Source of the DNA: CAYQTE01 sp964420285
GTDB lineage: Bacteria > Planctomycetota > Phycisphaerae > Tepidisphaerales > Tepidisphaeraceae
Direction of reading: 5' to 3'
Assembly: GCA_964420285.1 (NCBI GenBank)
Contig: CAYQTE010000028.1
Location: 1-54,464 of the forward strand
DNA: 54,464 bases
Shown here: in pieces, positions 33,618-42,783 of the stretch
Layout of the letters: the number at the start of each line of letters is the position of its first letter
Position numbering within the stretch: position 1 is the first letter of the stretch
Program-made: the position numbers and the translations under genes
The notes under the pieces: model-generated
What the model saw: only the letters and a program-made list of their open reading frames with translations
What the model was told of the DNA's origin: nothing
Databases searched by the model: none

Positions 33618-36600
33618 ATGGCTGAAAGCGTGTACGATCGTATCAATGACTACGGCTCGGTGCGGATTCAGTTGGCCAGCCCGAACGATATCCGGTCCTG
33701 GTCCTTCGGCGAAGTCAAAAAGCCGGAGACGATCAACTATCGCACCTACCGGGCCGAGAAAGACGGCCTGTTCTGCGAGCGCATCTTCGGTCCGGAGCGC
33801 GACTGGGAGTGCGCCTGCGGCAAATACAAGGGAACCAAGTACAAAGGCATCATCTGCGACCGTTGCGGCGTGAAGGTCACGCACAGCCGCGTCCGCCGCA
33901 AGCGCATGGGCCATATCAATCTGGCCGCGCCCATCGTGCACATCTGGTTCTTCAAGGCGCTGCCCAGCCGCCTGGGTTCGCTCCTGGACATGAAGACCAG
34001 CGATATCGAAAAGATCATCTACTTCCAGGACTACGTCGTCACCGATCCCGGCAAGACGCCGCTGAAAAAGAAACAGCTCCTCACTGAAGATGAATACCGC
34101 GCCGCCTACGACAAATACGGCGATGATTTCGACGCTGAAATGGGCGCCGACGCCATCAAGAAGCTGCTGGGCGCCATCGACCTCAACATCGAGGCCGACC
34201 GCATCCGCCGCGACATCGAAAAAACCAACAGCAAGCAGAAGATCAAGGATCTGACCAAGCGGCTGAAAATGGTCGAGGCCCTGCGCTCCAGCGAAAACAA
34301 GAGCGAGTGGATGGTCATGGACGTGATCCCGGTGATCCCGCCGGATTTGCGCCCACTGGTTCTTCTGGACAGCGGCAACTTCGCCACCAGCGATCTGAAC
34401 GATCTTTATCGCCGCATCATCAACCGCAACAACCGCCTCAAGAAGCTGGTCGATCTCAACGCCCCCGAAGTCATCATCCGCAACGAAAAACGCATGCTTC
34501 AGCAGGCGGTCGATGCGCTGTTCGACAACGGGCGATGCCGCCGTCCGGTGCTCGGATCGTCCAACCGCCCGCTCAAGAGCCTCACCGACATGATCAAGGG
34601 CAAGCAGGGCCGATTCCGCGAAAACCTGCTCGGCAAGCGCGTCGATTACAGCGCCCGTTCGGTCATCGTCGTCGGCCCGGAACTCAAACTGCACCAGTGC
34701 GGCCTGCCCAAGAAGATCGCCCTGGAACTCTTCCAGCCGTTCATCATCCGCAAACTGAAAGAGCACGGCCTGGCCGACACCATCAAGTCCGCCAAGAAGA
34801 TGCTCGATCGTCGCGATCCGGAAGTCTGGGACATCCTCGAAGAGGTCATCTACCAGGCCCCGGTGCTGCTCAATCGCGCCCCGACGCTGCACCGCATGGG
34901 CATCCAGGCGTTTGAACCTGTCCTGGTCGAAGGCAACGCAATCAAGATCCATCCCCTGGTCTGCAAGGGTTTCAATGCCGACTTTGACGGCGACCAGATG
35001 GCCGTCCACCTTCCCCTGAGTATCGAGGCCCAGGCCGAAGCCCATGTGCTGATGCTGGCGCCGAACAACATTTTCTCGCCGGCCAACGGCAGCCCGATCA
35101 TCGCGCCGTCGCAGGATATCGTGCTGGGCATCTATTACATCACCGTGGATCGCGAAGGCGACCGCGGCGAGTTCTCGATGTTCAACAACGTGTCCGAGGC
35201 CCTGATGGCCTACGACCTGGGCAAGATCGCCATGCATTCGCGCATCTTCGTGCGCCTCAGCAATCGCACACAGGTTGTCCCCTCCGACAAGAGCGGGCCG
35301 GTCGATATCTCCGAACAATCCTGGAAGACCCTGGAAGAACATCGCCGCCGCCGCCGGCCCGACCACGTCGCCCAGCCGCGGCCGGAGCGATATGGCAGCC
35401 ACATCATCCTCACGACCATCGGCCGCTGCATCTTTAACGATGTCCTGCCCAGCGAAATGCCGTTCTACAACTACGCCCTGACCAGCGCCGGCAGCAGCCG
35501 CGTGATCGCCGACACTTACGCCAAACTGGGCCGTCCCGCGACCATCACTCTGCTGGACGCCATGAAAGCCCTGGGCTTCAAGCGATCGACTCTGGCCGGG
35601 TTGAGCTTCGGCGTCACCGACATCCGAACCCCCGATTCCAAGGCCACGATCCTGGATGAAGGCCAGAAGAAGGCTGACAAGATCGAGAAGAACTACCGCA
35701 TGGGCGCCATCACCGAGCAGGAACGCTATGCGCAGCTTCTGGATACCTGGGCTCACGCGCGCAAGCAGGTGACCGACGACCTGATGACCGGCCTGGAAAA
35801 CGACTACCGCGACGACGAGGGCAAGCCCGTTTCGCGCGAGGTCGCCGCCCAGAAGAAATATCTCAAATACCTCAACCCCATCAACATGATGGCCACCAGC
35901 AAGGCCCGAGGCAGCGTCGACCAGATGCGGCAGCTCGGCGGCATGCGCGGCCTCATGGCCAAGCCGTCCGGCGAAATCATCGAAACCCCCATCAAGGCCA
36001 ACTTCCGTGAAGGCCTCAGCGTGCTGGAATACTTCTCCAGCACACACGGCGCCCGCAAGGGTCTGGCCGACACCGCCCTCAAGACCGCCGACAGCGGCTA
36101 CCTCACCCGCAAGCTCGCCGACGTCGCACAGAACGTCATCGTCAACGATCTGGACTGCAAGACCCTCAACGGCGTCACCAAGACCACCATCTACAAAGGT
36201 GAAACGGTCGAAGTCGAGTTGAAGGACATGATCGTCGGCCGGGTCGCGCGAGATACCATCCGCAACCCGATCACCGACGAAACCATCGTCTCGGAAAACC
36301 AGATCATCACCGGTGACATCGCCGACAAGCTCAAGGAACTCAAGCTCGAGAGCATCCGCGTCCGCAGCCCGCTCACCTGCGAGAGCCCGCGCGGCGTCTG
36401 CGCCCGCTGCTACGGCGTGGATATGTCCACCAACCAGATCGTCGAGGAGGGCCTGGCCGTCGGAATCATCGCCGCCCAGAGCATCGGCGAACCCGGCACG
36501 CAGCTCACCATGCGCACGTTCCACACCGGCGGCGTCGCCACCGGCTCGCTCATCGAGAACGACATCAAATCCGCGGCCGGCGGCATCGTCCATCACCGCG

Positions 36601-38051
36601 ACATCAACGCCGTCACTGTCACCGACGCTGAAGGCGCCAAGCGACTGATCGCCCTGAAGCGCAACGGCGAACTGGTCATCGTCGATCCCAAGGGCCGCGA
36701 ACTCGAGAAATACAAGGTTCCCTACGGCTCAAGCATCCTGGTGGCCGACGGCGAGAAAGTGAAGCCGCGCCAGCAGTTGTGCATGTGGGATGCCCACATC
36801 ACGCCCATCCTGGCCGAAAAGGGCGGCACCGTCCGTTACGAGGACATCGAGGCGGGCGAAACCGTCCGCGTCGAGGAAGAACGCCAGACCACCGCCGGCG
36901 AAGGCAAACTCGTCGTTATCGAACACAAGGGCGAACGCCATCCGCGCATCACCATCGAAGGTTCCGACGGCAAGATTCTCGACTTCCACTACCTGCCCGC
37001 CAAGGCGCGTATCGAAGTGAAGAACGGCCAGAAGATCGACGCCGGACACATGCTCGCCCGCCAGCCGCGCGAGGCCGGCGGCACGATGGACATCACCGGC
37101 GGCCTGCCCCGCGTCACGGAAATCTTCGAGGCCCGCAAGCCGAAGGATCCCTCCGTGCTGGCGGAAATTTCCGGCAACGTCGAAATCCGCACCGACAAGC
37201 GCCGCGGCAAGGCCACGCTCATCATCCGGTCCGAAACCGGCATGGAACGCGAGCACCACGTTCCCAACGACAAGGAATTGCTCGTCCACGCCGGCGACGG
37301 CGTCGAGGCCGGCGACCCCCTCATCCGCGGGCCCATCATTCCCCACGACATCCTCCGCATCAAGGGCGAGGAAGCCCTCTATCAATATCTCCTGGCCGAA
37401 GTCCAGAACGTCTATCGCAGCCAGGGTGTCAAGATCAACGACAAGCACATTGAGATCATGCTCAACCAGATGCTCCGCAAGGTGAAGGTCGATGATCCCG
37501 GCGACAGCAAGTTCCTTCCCGGCGAGGTGGTCGATCGCTACCGCTTCCGCCAGGGCAACGAACTCATCAGCCAGAGCCTCAAGATCTCCGACCCCGGCGG
37601 CACCAGCTTCAAGGAAGGCGACGTCATCACCAAGGCCGAACTTCGCGAAGCCAACGACGCCGCCGAAACCGCCGGCAAGGAACCGGCCAAGGGCAAGCGC
37701 CCCAAGCCCGCCCGCGCCAAGACCCTCCTGCTGGGCATCACCAAGGCGTCGCTGCAAAGCGAGAGCTTCATCTCCGCCGCCAGCTTCCAGGAGACCACCA
37801 AGGTTCTGACCGAAGCCGCCCTCAGCGGTGCGATCGACACACTGGTCGGCCTCAAGGAAAACGTGATCCTCGGCCACCTGATCCCGGCCGGCACGGCGTT
37901 CAGCCCGCACCTGAACCTCAAGATCAAGCACCTTGCCGCCCCGCCGCCGCTGCCGGAGCCTGTCATCGCGACACCCGCGCCAAGGCCGCCGGAGCCAATC
38001 GCGCTGCCGCAGGTGACAGGTCAGACGCCTGTACCGACGGCGGGAGCCTGA
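33618..38051 (+). CDS. rpoC: DNA-directed RNA polymerase subunit beta'
   Basis: Catalytic beta' subunit, 1477 aa. Zinc-binding N-terminus CACGKYKGTKYKGIICDRCG; active-site metal motif NADFDGDQMAVH with the three Asp at 455, 457 and 459; sigma-contact coiled coil (NRNNRLKKLVDLNAPEVI); bridge/trigger-loop region (GLMAKPSGEIIETPIKANFR, TRKLADVAQNVIVNDLDC); second zinc site CESPRGVCARCYG; C-terminal ILGHLIPAGTAF. ATG 33618 (MAESVYDRIND) fits the family; the frame's upstream extension to 33570 is ignored. The last ~35 residues are a Pro/Ala-rich tail. Confidence 0.99.
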   Translation: MAESVYDRINDYGSVRIQLASPNDIRSWSFGEVKKPETINYRTYRAEKDGLFCERIFGPERDWECACGKYKGTKYKGIICDRCGVKVTHSRVRRKRMGHINLAAPIVHIWFFKALPSRLGSLLDMKTSDIEKIIYFQDYVVTDPGKTPLKKKQLLTEDEYRAAYDKYGDDFDAEMGADAIKKLLGAIDLNIEADRIRRDIEKTNSKQKIKDLTKRLKMVEALRSSENKSEWMVMDVIPVIPPDLRPLVLLDSGNFATSDLNDLYRRIINRNNRLKKLVDLNAPEVIIRNEKRMLQQAVDALFDNGRCRRPVLGSSNRPLKSLTDMIKGKQGRFRENLLGKRVDYSARSVIVVGPELKLHQCGLPKKIALELFQPFIIRKLKEHGLADTIKSAKKMLDRRDPEVWDILEEVIYQAPVLLNRAPTLHRMGIQAFEPVLVEGNAIKIHPLVCKGFNADFDGDQMAVHLPLSIEAQAEAHVLMLAPNNIFSPANGSPIIAPSQDIVLGIYYITVDREGDRGEFSMFNNVSEALMAYDLGKIAMHSRIFVRLSNRTQVVPSDKSGPVDISEQSWKTLEEHRRRRRPDHVAQPRPERYGSHIILTTIGRCIFNDVLPSEMPFYNYALTSAGSSRVIADTYAKLGRPATITLLDAMKALGFKRSTLAGLSFGVTDIRTPDSKATILDEGQKKADKIEKNYRMGAITEQERYAQLLDTWAHARKQVTDDLMTGLENDYRDDEGKPVSREVAAQKKYLKYLNPINMMATSKARGSVDQMRQLGGMRGLMAKPSGEIIETPIKANFREGLSVLEYFSSTHGARKGLADTALKTADSGYLTRKLADVAQNVIVNDLDCKTLNGVTKTTIYKGETVEVELKDMIVGRVARDTIRNPITDETIVSENQIITGDIADKLKELKLESIRVRSPLTCESPRGVCARCYGVDMSTNQIVEEGLAVGIIAAQSIGEPGTQLTMRTFHTGGVATGSLIENDIKSAAGGIVHHRDINAVTVTDAEGAKRLIALKRNGELVIVDPKGRELEKYKVPYGSSILVADGEKVKPRQQLCMWDAHITPILAEKGGTVRYEDIEAGETVRVEEERQTTAGEGKLVVIEHKGERHPRITIEGSDGKILDFHYLPAKARIEVKNGQKIDAGHMLARQPREAGGTMDITGGLPRVTEIFEARKPKDPSVLAEISGNVEIRTDKRRGKATLIIRSETGMEREHHVPNDKELLVHAGDGVEAGDPLIRGPIIPHDILRIKGEEALYQYLLAEVQNVYRSQGVKINDKHIEIMLNQMLRKVKVDDPGDSKFLPGEVVDRYRFRQGNELISQSLKISDPGGTSFKEGDVITKAELREANDAAETAGKEPAKGKRPKPARAKTLLLGITKASLQSESFISAASFQETTKVLTEAALSGAIDTLVGLKENVILGHLIPAGTAFSPHLNLKIKHLAAPPPLPEPVIATPAPRPPEPIALPQVTGQTPVPTAGA

Positions 38052-38072
38052 CCTCATCCCATGCCAATAGCA

Positions 38073-38114
38073 GGCACCCCGCCGCGCAAGCCGAAAATTG
38101 CGCGGCGGGGTGCC
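38073..38114. terminator. Long perfect hairpin after rpoC
   Basis: A 17-base-pair perfect stem, GGCACCCCGCCGCGCAA pairing with TTGCGCGGCGGGGTGCC, over an eight-base loop, 22 bases after the rpoC stop. AGCA/TGCT extend the stem after a bulge. There is no T tract, so it is either a rho-independent-like terminator of unusual type or a 3' stabilising structure. Confidence 0.7.
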
Positions 38115-38453
38115 GTTGCTTGCCATCCGTGGCCGTCGCCGACAACCTCGACGATCGAATCCCGCGGGCCCCTCTATCCGTAAGTGGCTTTTCATAAACA
38201 CGTTACAGCAATCCTCTTCCAGCCAATGCAGTTATCGGCGGCGGATTTGATTGAACCCAACCTGTTGACAACCGTACTGATTTTTTGACAAGAAGCTGTC
38301 GCAGCCTCCTTGACAGGACTGCCGGCAGCCCCCAAACTGCCCGCCCCGCGATGGAGTCGGCTAAGTTGTGGCAGGCCGCAAAATCGTCAAGGCTTGTCAG
38401 CGAAGCGTCGATACAGCGCCGGGATGGGGCCGTCCCCGCCGTGAAGGTTATCC
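38115..38453. other. Intergenic region before topA
   Basis: No gene was seen. Three TTGACA hexamers lie on the plus strand at 38265, 38285 and 38310, but none has a convincing -10 at 16-18 bases. At least one probably belongs to the topA promoter. TGAAGG near 38440 is the best ribosome-binding candidate. Confidence 0.4.
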
Positions 38454-41228
38454 ATGGCACGCAAGAGCGGAAAGAATCTCGTCATCGTTGAATCGCCCGC
38501 CAAGGCCAAGACGATCAACAAGTACCTCGGCGACGGCTTTGTCGTCAGAGCGAGCATGGGCCACGTGCGCGATCTCCCGTCCAAGGGGATGGGCGTCGAT
38601 CTGGAGACCTTCGAGCCCAGCTACGAGATTCTCGAATCGCGCGGCAAGGTCATCGGCGAACTGAAAAAGCTGGCCAAAGAGTCGGACATGGTCTACCTGG
38701 CGACCGACCTGGACCGCGAAGGCGAGGCCATCGCCTGGCATCTCAAGGAAGCCCTGGGCATTCCCGATTCGCGCGTCGTCCGCGTCATCTTTAATGCCAT
38801 CACCAAAAACGAAATCCAGAAGGCGTTCCAGAACCCCCACCACATCGATCTCGATCGTGTCAACGCCCAACAGGCCCGCCGAATCCTCGACCGCATCGTC
38901 GGTTACGAAATCTCCCCCCTGCTGTGGCGAAAGGTGGCCAAGGGACTCTCAGCCGGCCGTGTCCAATCCGTCGCCGTCCGCCTCGTCGTCGAGCGCGAAC
39001 GCGAGATTGACGCCTTCGAGCCGGCGGAATTCTGGAAGATCGGAGCGATCTTCACCGCCGACGGAAAGAAACACCTCGATCTCACCCGCCAATGGTCGGC
39101 GTTCATGGCGTCCGGCGGCAATGGCAACAACAAGAGCAACGGCTCACCCGCCAACGGCAACGGCAATGGAAACGGAAATGGCAACGGTAACTCGACCGAA
39201 CCCACCCGTGCCGAGCAGGATCGCTGGCTGACCGAACACGGGGCCTTCGCCGCGGAACTGGTCGAGTGGGCGGGCGCCAAATTCGAGCCCTCCAACGCCG
39301 CCGCCGCACTCGCCGCCGCCAAGGCTCTGGGCTATCTGCTTAAGGAACAGAAGACCACCACCGACGAAGATGCCAAGGGCCCGGCCCGAAATCGCGTCAA
39401 GGCGATCGGAACCGTGGCCGGCGGTCCGGCCTACGTCGTCGAGTCGGTCGACAAGAAACGCACCACCAGCCGTCCTTCCGCGCCATTCATCACCAGCACC
39501 CTCCAGCAGGCCGCCGCCAGCCGCCTGGGCTTCGGAGCGCAAAAGACCATGCGCACGGCCCAGACGCTGTACGAAGCCGGCCACATCACCTACATGCGAA
39601 CCGACTCGACCAACCTCTCCGCCGAGGCTCTGGACATGGCTCGCAAGTTCATCGGCCGCCAGTTCGGCCCCGATTACCTCCCTGACAAACCCAATGTCTA
39701 CGCCTCCAGCAACAAGAGCGCCCAGGAAGCCCACGAAGCCATCCGCCCCACCGATGTCGCTTTCCAGCCCGATGCCGCCCGCGCCAAGCTCGGCCCGGAC
39801 GAGTCCCGCCTTTATCAGTTGATCTGGTCTCGCTTCACGGCCTGCCAGATGACGCCGGCACAATTCGATCAGACGACTGTCAACATCGCCGCCACCACTC
39901 CCGCGGGAAAAGCAATCTTCCGCGCCAGCGGCCGCAAGCTGGTCTTCGACGGATTCATGCGTGTGGCGGGCGTCAGCAGCGGCGATCAGCTTTTGCCGGA
40001 ATTGGCCCCGCGATCGCCGGTCTATCCCATCGATCTTTCCCCCACGCAGCATTTCACCCAGCCGCCGCCCCGCTTTACCGAGGCCAGCCTGGTGAAGGAA
40101 CTCGAGCGACTGGGGATCGGCCGGCCCAGCACCTACGCCAGCATCATCCAGACCATCCAGGACCGCCAGTACGTTCAGCAGATCGATCGCCGCTTTCACG
40201 CCACCATGCTCGGCAGCATCGTCACCGATAAGCTGGTGCTGGCCTTCCCGGAGATCATGAACGTCCAGTTCACCGCCGGTATGGAACTCAAGCTCGACCA
40301 GATCGAGGAACAGCACCTGGACTGGATCAAGCTGCTGAAGGATTTTTACGGCCCGTTCCACGCCGTGGTGGATGGCGCTCTGGACAAGATCGAGCACGCC
40401 GGCGGCACGCCATCGCCCTATAAATGTGACAAATGCGGCCAGCCGATGGTCTATCGCATCGGGAAAAACGGCTTCTTCCTCAGTTGCACGCGATATCCCG
40501 AATGCGATGGCATCCGGCCCGTCGATCAGCAGGGCAAACCCAAACTTCAGGAAAAGTCGCCGTACAAATGCCCCAAGTGCGGCCGGGAAATGATCAAACG
40601 CAAGGGCCGCTTCGGCGAGTTCCTCGGTTGCAGCGGATACGGCAAAAAGGACGCCTCCGGCAAGCCGATGTGCGAGGTGATCCTGAATCTGGACAAAGAC
40701 GGCCGGCCCATGCCGCCCAAGATGAAGGTCATTACGCAGATCAAATGCGAAAAGTGCGGAAGCCCGATGATCCTGCGCGACTCCAAGCGCGGGCCGTTCC
40801 TCGGTTGCAGCGCCTTCCCCAAGTGCCGGGCGACGCGCCAGGTAAAGAAGCTCGAAGGGGACGAACTCAAGCAGGTCGAGGCTCTGCTGCCGGCCCTGAA
40901 CGAAGGCAACGAAAAGGCGCGGACCATGGCAGCGGAAGTGTCTTCGGCCGCGGGCCTGACGGCGGCGCCGCCGGTGCCCACCGGACCGATCGCCACGGAC
41001 ATCGACTGCGACGAATGCGGCAAGCCGATGGTCATCCGCGAAGGCCGCCGGGGTAAATTCCTGGCCTGCAGCGGCTATCCCAAATGCAAGAACACCGCCG
41101 AAGTGCCGGCCAAGCTGATAGACGAGTTGGCCGCCACGGCCGGCAACGCCACGCCGCCGCCCGCCAACGGCAAGCCGGTCGGGCCTCCCGACGACAGCGC
41201 AATCGATGTAGACCTGTCGATCGAATAA
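38454..41228 (+). CDS. topA: DNA topoisomerase I (type IA) with Asn-Gly insert and four zinc ribbons
   Basis: Relaxes negative supercoils; 924 aa. Toprim domain VIVESPAKAKTINKYLGDGF and LATDLDREGEAIAW; catalytic Tyr380 in HITYMRTDSTNLS; domain II/III motifs VKELERLGIGRPSTYASIIQ. At ~residues 221-247 an Asn/Gly-rich insert (NGNGNGNGNGNGN in its core) precedes a segment that is not typical of TopA (AEQDRWLTEHGAFAAELVEW). The C-terminus has four zinc ribbons beginning CDKCG, CPKCG, CEKCG and CDECG, against three in E. coli. Confidence 0.98.
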   Translation: MARKSGKNLVIVESPAKAKTINKYLGDGFVVRASMGHVRDLPSKGMGVDLETFEPSYEILESRGKVIGELKKLAKESDMVYLATDLDREGEAIAWHLKEALGIPDSRVVRVIFNAITKNEIQKAFQNPHHIDLDRVNAQQARRILDRIVGYEISPLLWRKVAKGLSAGRVQSVAVRLVVEREREIDAFEPAEFWKIGAIFTADGKKHLDLTRQWSAFMASGGNGNNKSNGSPANGNGNGNGNGNGNSTEPTRAEQDRWLTEHGAFAAELVEWAGAKFEPSNAAAALAAAKALGYLLKEQKTTTDEDAKGPARNRVKAIGTVAGGPAYVVESVDKKRTTSRPSAPFITSTLQQAAASRLGFGAQKTMRTAQTLYEAGHITYMRTDSTNLSAEALDMARKFIGRQFGPDYLPDKPNVYASSNKSAQEAHEAIRPTDVAFQPDAARAKLGPDESRLYQLIWSRFTACQMTPAQFDQTTVNIAATTPAGKAIFRASGRKLVFDGFMRVAGVSSGDQLLPELAPRSPVYPIDLSPTQHFTQPPPRFTEASLVKELERLGIGRPSTYASIIQTIQDRQYVQQIDRRFHATMLGSIVTDKLVLAFPEIMNVQFTAGMELKLDQIEEQHLDWIKLLKDFYGPFHAVVDGALDKIEHAGGTPSPYKCDKCGQPMVYRIGKNGFFLSCTRYPECDGIRPVDQQGKPKLQEKSPYKCPKCGREMIKRKGRFGEFLGCSGYGKKDASGKPMCEVILNLDKDGRPMPPKMKVITQIKCEKCGSPMILRDSKRGPFLGCSAFPKCRATRQVKKLEGDELKQVEALLPALNEGNEKARTMAAEVSSAAGLTAAPPVPTGPIATDIDCDECGKPMVIREGRRGKFLACSGYPKCKNTAEVPAKLIDELAATAGNATPPPANGKPVGPPDDSAIDVDLSIE

Positions 41229-41360
41229 CCACGCCTGATAACAGCCGGACATTGCGTCGGGGGCAAGATTTTTTCCAAAACCGGACTCCGCCCCATGACG
41301 TATATAGAATAGTGTGCGTAGCGAGGCAGTCTGAGTTCTGACAACAACAGCGGAGTGGGT

Positions 41361-41789
41361 ATGACAGAGTATTCCTATTCGTACAATGGCTCGAACTATC
41401 GCGGAAATTTCAGCACGCGCGAGGAAGCGTTATCGGCCGCACTGAAAGGCATCGGCGGTCTGGATGTGCTTCCCGAGGCAATCTACGTAGGCCGGCGAGT
41501 CCCCGCCGACCCGCACGCCTCCAGCCTGGCCCGCCCCGTCCTGGCCGCCATTCGCGCCCAGGCCGCTGACGACCTGGGCAACGCCGACTATCTGACCCGC
41601 ATCACACCCGCGCAACTATCGAGCCTGGATTCCGCCCTCGAAACCGCCGTCCTTGGCTGGCTGTCGAAGAACGACCTCCTGAGCGGCCAATTCCGCATCG
41701 ACTCAGTCAGCGAACACCCGGCCCCGACCGTCCCGCAAACGCACACGCAAACGCCCGCCGAAGTGACGAGCCTGGGCGTTGAGGAATGA
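41361..41789 (+). CDS. Hypothetical protein
   Basis: A 142 aa protein beginning MTEYSYSYNGSNYRGNFSTR and containing a helical core (VLAAIRAQAADDLGNADYLT; LSSLDSALETAVLGWLSKND) and a Thr/Pro-rich tail. ATG 41361 has GGAG five bases upstream; the GTG at 41355 is less likely. The opening (tyrosine-rich strand, then STREEALSAAL) resembles small proteins that modify or annotate food-additive-type inputs in planctomycetes, but I recognise no named family. It stands alone between topA and a DUF1877 gene. Confidence 0.6.
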   Translation: MTEYSYSYNGSNYRGNFSTREEALSAALKGIGGLDVLPEAIYVGRRVPADPHASSLARPVLAAIRAQAADDLGNADYLTRITPAQLSSLDSALETAVLGWLSKNDLLSGQFRIDSVSEHPAPTVPQTHTQTPAEVTSLGVEE

Positions 41790-41944
41790 AATCTCGCCTC
41801 GACTAGGAATCCCTTCCTGGGACGAACCCATTGACCGCAGCGGCATTGACCGGCCAGTTTCTCAGTCGCTAAGATGCCGGGCCGAAGCCGACAACGGTCG
41901 AATCCGCCTTGTCATCGCCCGTCGAATGTTAGCGATGAGGATAT

Positions 41945-42448
41945 ATGGGTTGCTTGGGAGTCCATTTTGCACTGACGAAGGACGAAGCGGCACACCTTCG
42001 CTCGCTAATCGACGAGCAGGCACGACTTGACTATGTGCATGAGGTCATCGAAAAGAATTACTTCTCGCGGCATCCGGAGTTGAAGGCCGAGAGCGACAAG
42101 TCGTGGGACGCCATGCACAGAACTCTGGCCGACGGTGAGATGAGTTGGGACGGCGGTGAATATCCACTCAATCACACCGTGCTTGCCGGTGAGCTGCTCT
42201 ACACGGGGTCGGATTATATCATGAGCCTGAAGTCGCCCGAGCAGGTCTGCGACATCGCGGCCGCTTTGCGCGCCATCACTCAGGAGGAATTCCGGCGTCG
42301 TTATTTTGCGATAAACGCGGAACGCTATGGAACCCCCTTGGATGAAGAGGACTTCCTTTACACGTGGACTTGGTTCCAAGGTGTTCGATCACTTTACATC
42401 AGGGCAGCGAAAGAAGGCCGGTTCGTTTTGTTCACGGCTGATCAATGA
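41945..42448 (+). CDS. DUF1877 (YfbM-like) protein
   Basis: This 167 aa protein matches the DUF1877/YfbM pattern: MGCLGVHFALTKDEAAHLRS at the start, DKSWDAMHRTLADGE, YPLNHTVLAGELLYTGSDYI, LKSPEQVCDIAAALRAITQE and RYFAINAE. The family is widespread in bacteria with no firm function and is often seen near toxin or immunity genes. Its stop overlaps (ATGA) the start of a vapB-like ORF, so the two may be co-translated. Confidence 0.88.
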   Translation: MGCLGVHFALTKDEAAHLRSLIDEQARLDYVHEVIEKNYFSRHPELKAESDKSWDAMHRTLADGEMSWDGGEYPLNHTVLAGELLYTGSDYIMSLKSPEQVCDIAAALRAITQEEFRRRYFAINAERYGTPLDEEDFLYTWTWFQGVRSLYIRAAKEGRFVLFTADQ

Positions 42449-42609
42449 CCTCATCACCTGAATCAAGACGGCCTACTCCGCCGAGCGGTCGTCGCCGAAC
42501 GTCGCTCTTCCGAAAAGTGCGCGGAAAGTACGCCCATGTCCGAGCAAGCAGCGCGGCCTTCGCCACCGCCAAGCAGCGTGAGATTTCGGCAGAGGCCAAG
42601 CGGCGATGA
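42445..42609 (+). CDS. Small VapB-like antitoxin
   Basis: A 54 aa basic protein that I translated directly: MTSSPESRRPTPPSGRRRTS, then LFRKVRGKYAHVRASSAAFA and a helical end KQREISAEAKRR. The RGKYAHV..S..F...KQ.EI..E pattern is like short antitoxins that precede PIN toxins. Its ATG overlaps the DUF1877 stop, and its stop overlaps the ATG of a PIN-domain remnant (ATGA). Since the toxin is broken, the antitoxin may be a leftover. Confidence 0.55.
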   Translation: MTSSPESRRPTPPSGRRRTSLFRKVRGKYAHVRASSAAFATAKQREISAEAKRR

Positions 42610-42745
42610 ACCGCGTTCTCGACGCCTGCGCGATGATCGCATTTCTCAGAGGCGAGCCTGGCGCGGAATTCGTGGAGGCTGTTCTCACCGATCCCGCCGA
42701 TTAGTGTTTCGCACATGCGGTCAGCGGAGAGCACTTACGCACAAT
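42606..42745 (+). pseudogene. VapC (PIN-domain) toxin remnant
   Basis: From ATG 42606 the sequence reads MNRVLDACAMIAFLRGEPGA then EFVEAVLTDPAD and an in-frame TAG at 42702. This is the N-terminus of a PIN ribonuclease, with the first catalytic Asp in VLDACAMIAFL. Beyond the stop the same frame continues CFAHAVSGEH, which matches the next PIN segment (D.CyaHav), so the TAG is a nonsense mutation. Homology then ends and the remaining ~90 residues are missing. The gene is inactive. Confidence 0.7.
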
Positions 42746-42783
42746 GCGTACATTCATGCACAAGAAGCGTAAGTTGCTCAACC

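Noticed and set aside
30789..36596. Very long minus-strand open frames under rpoB and rpoC (and under topA at 39144-41252)
   Set aside because: They are mirror frames caused by GC-rich third positions of strongly conserved sense genes; their translations show no known domain.
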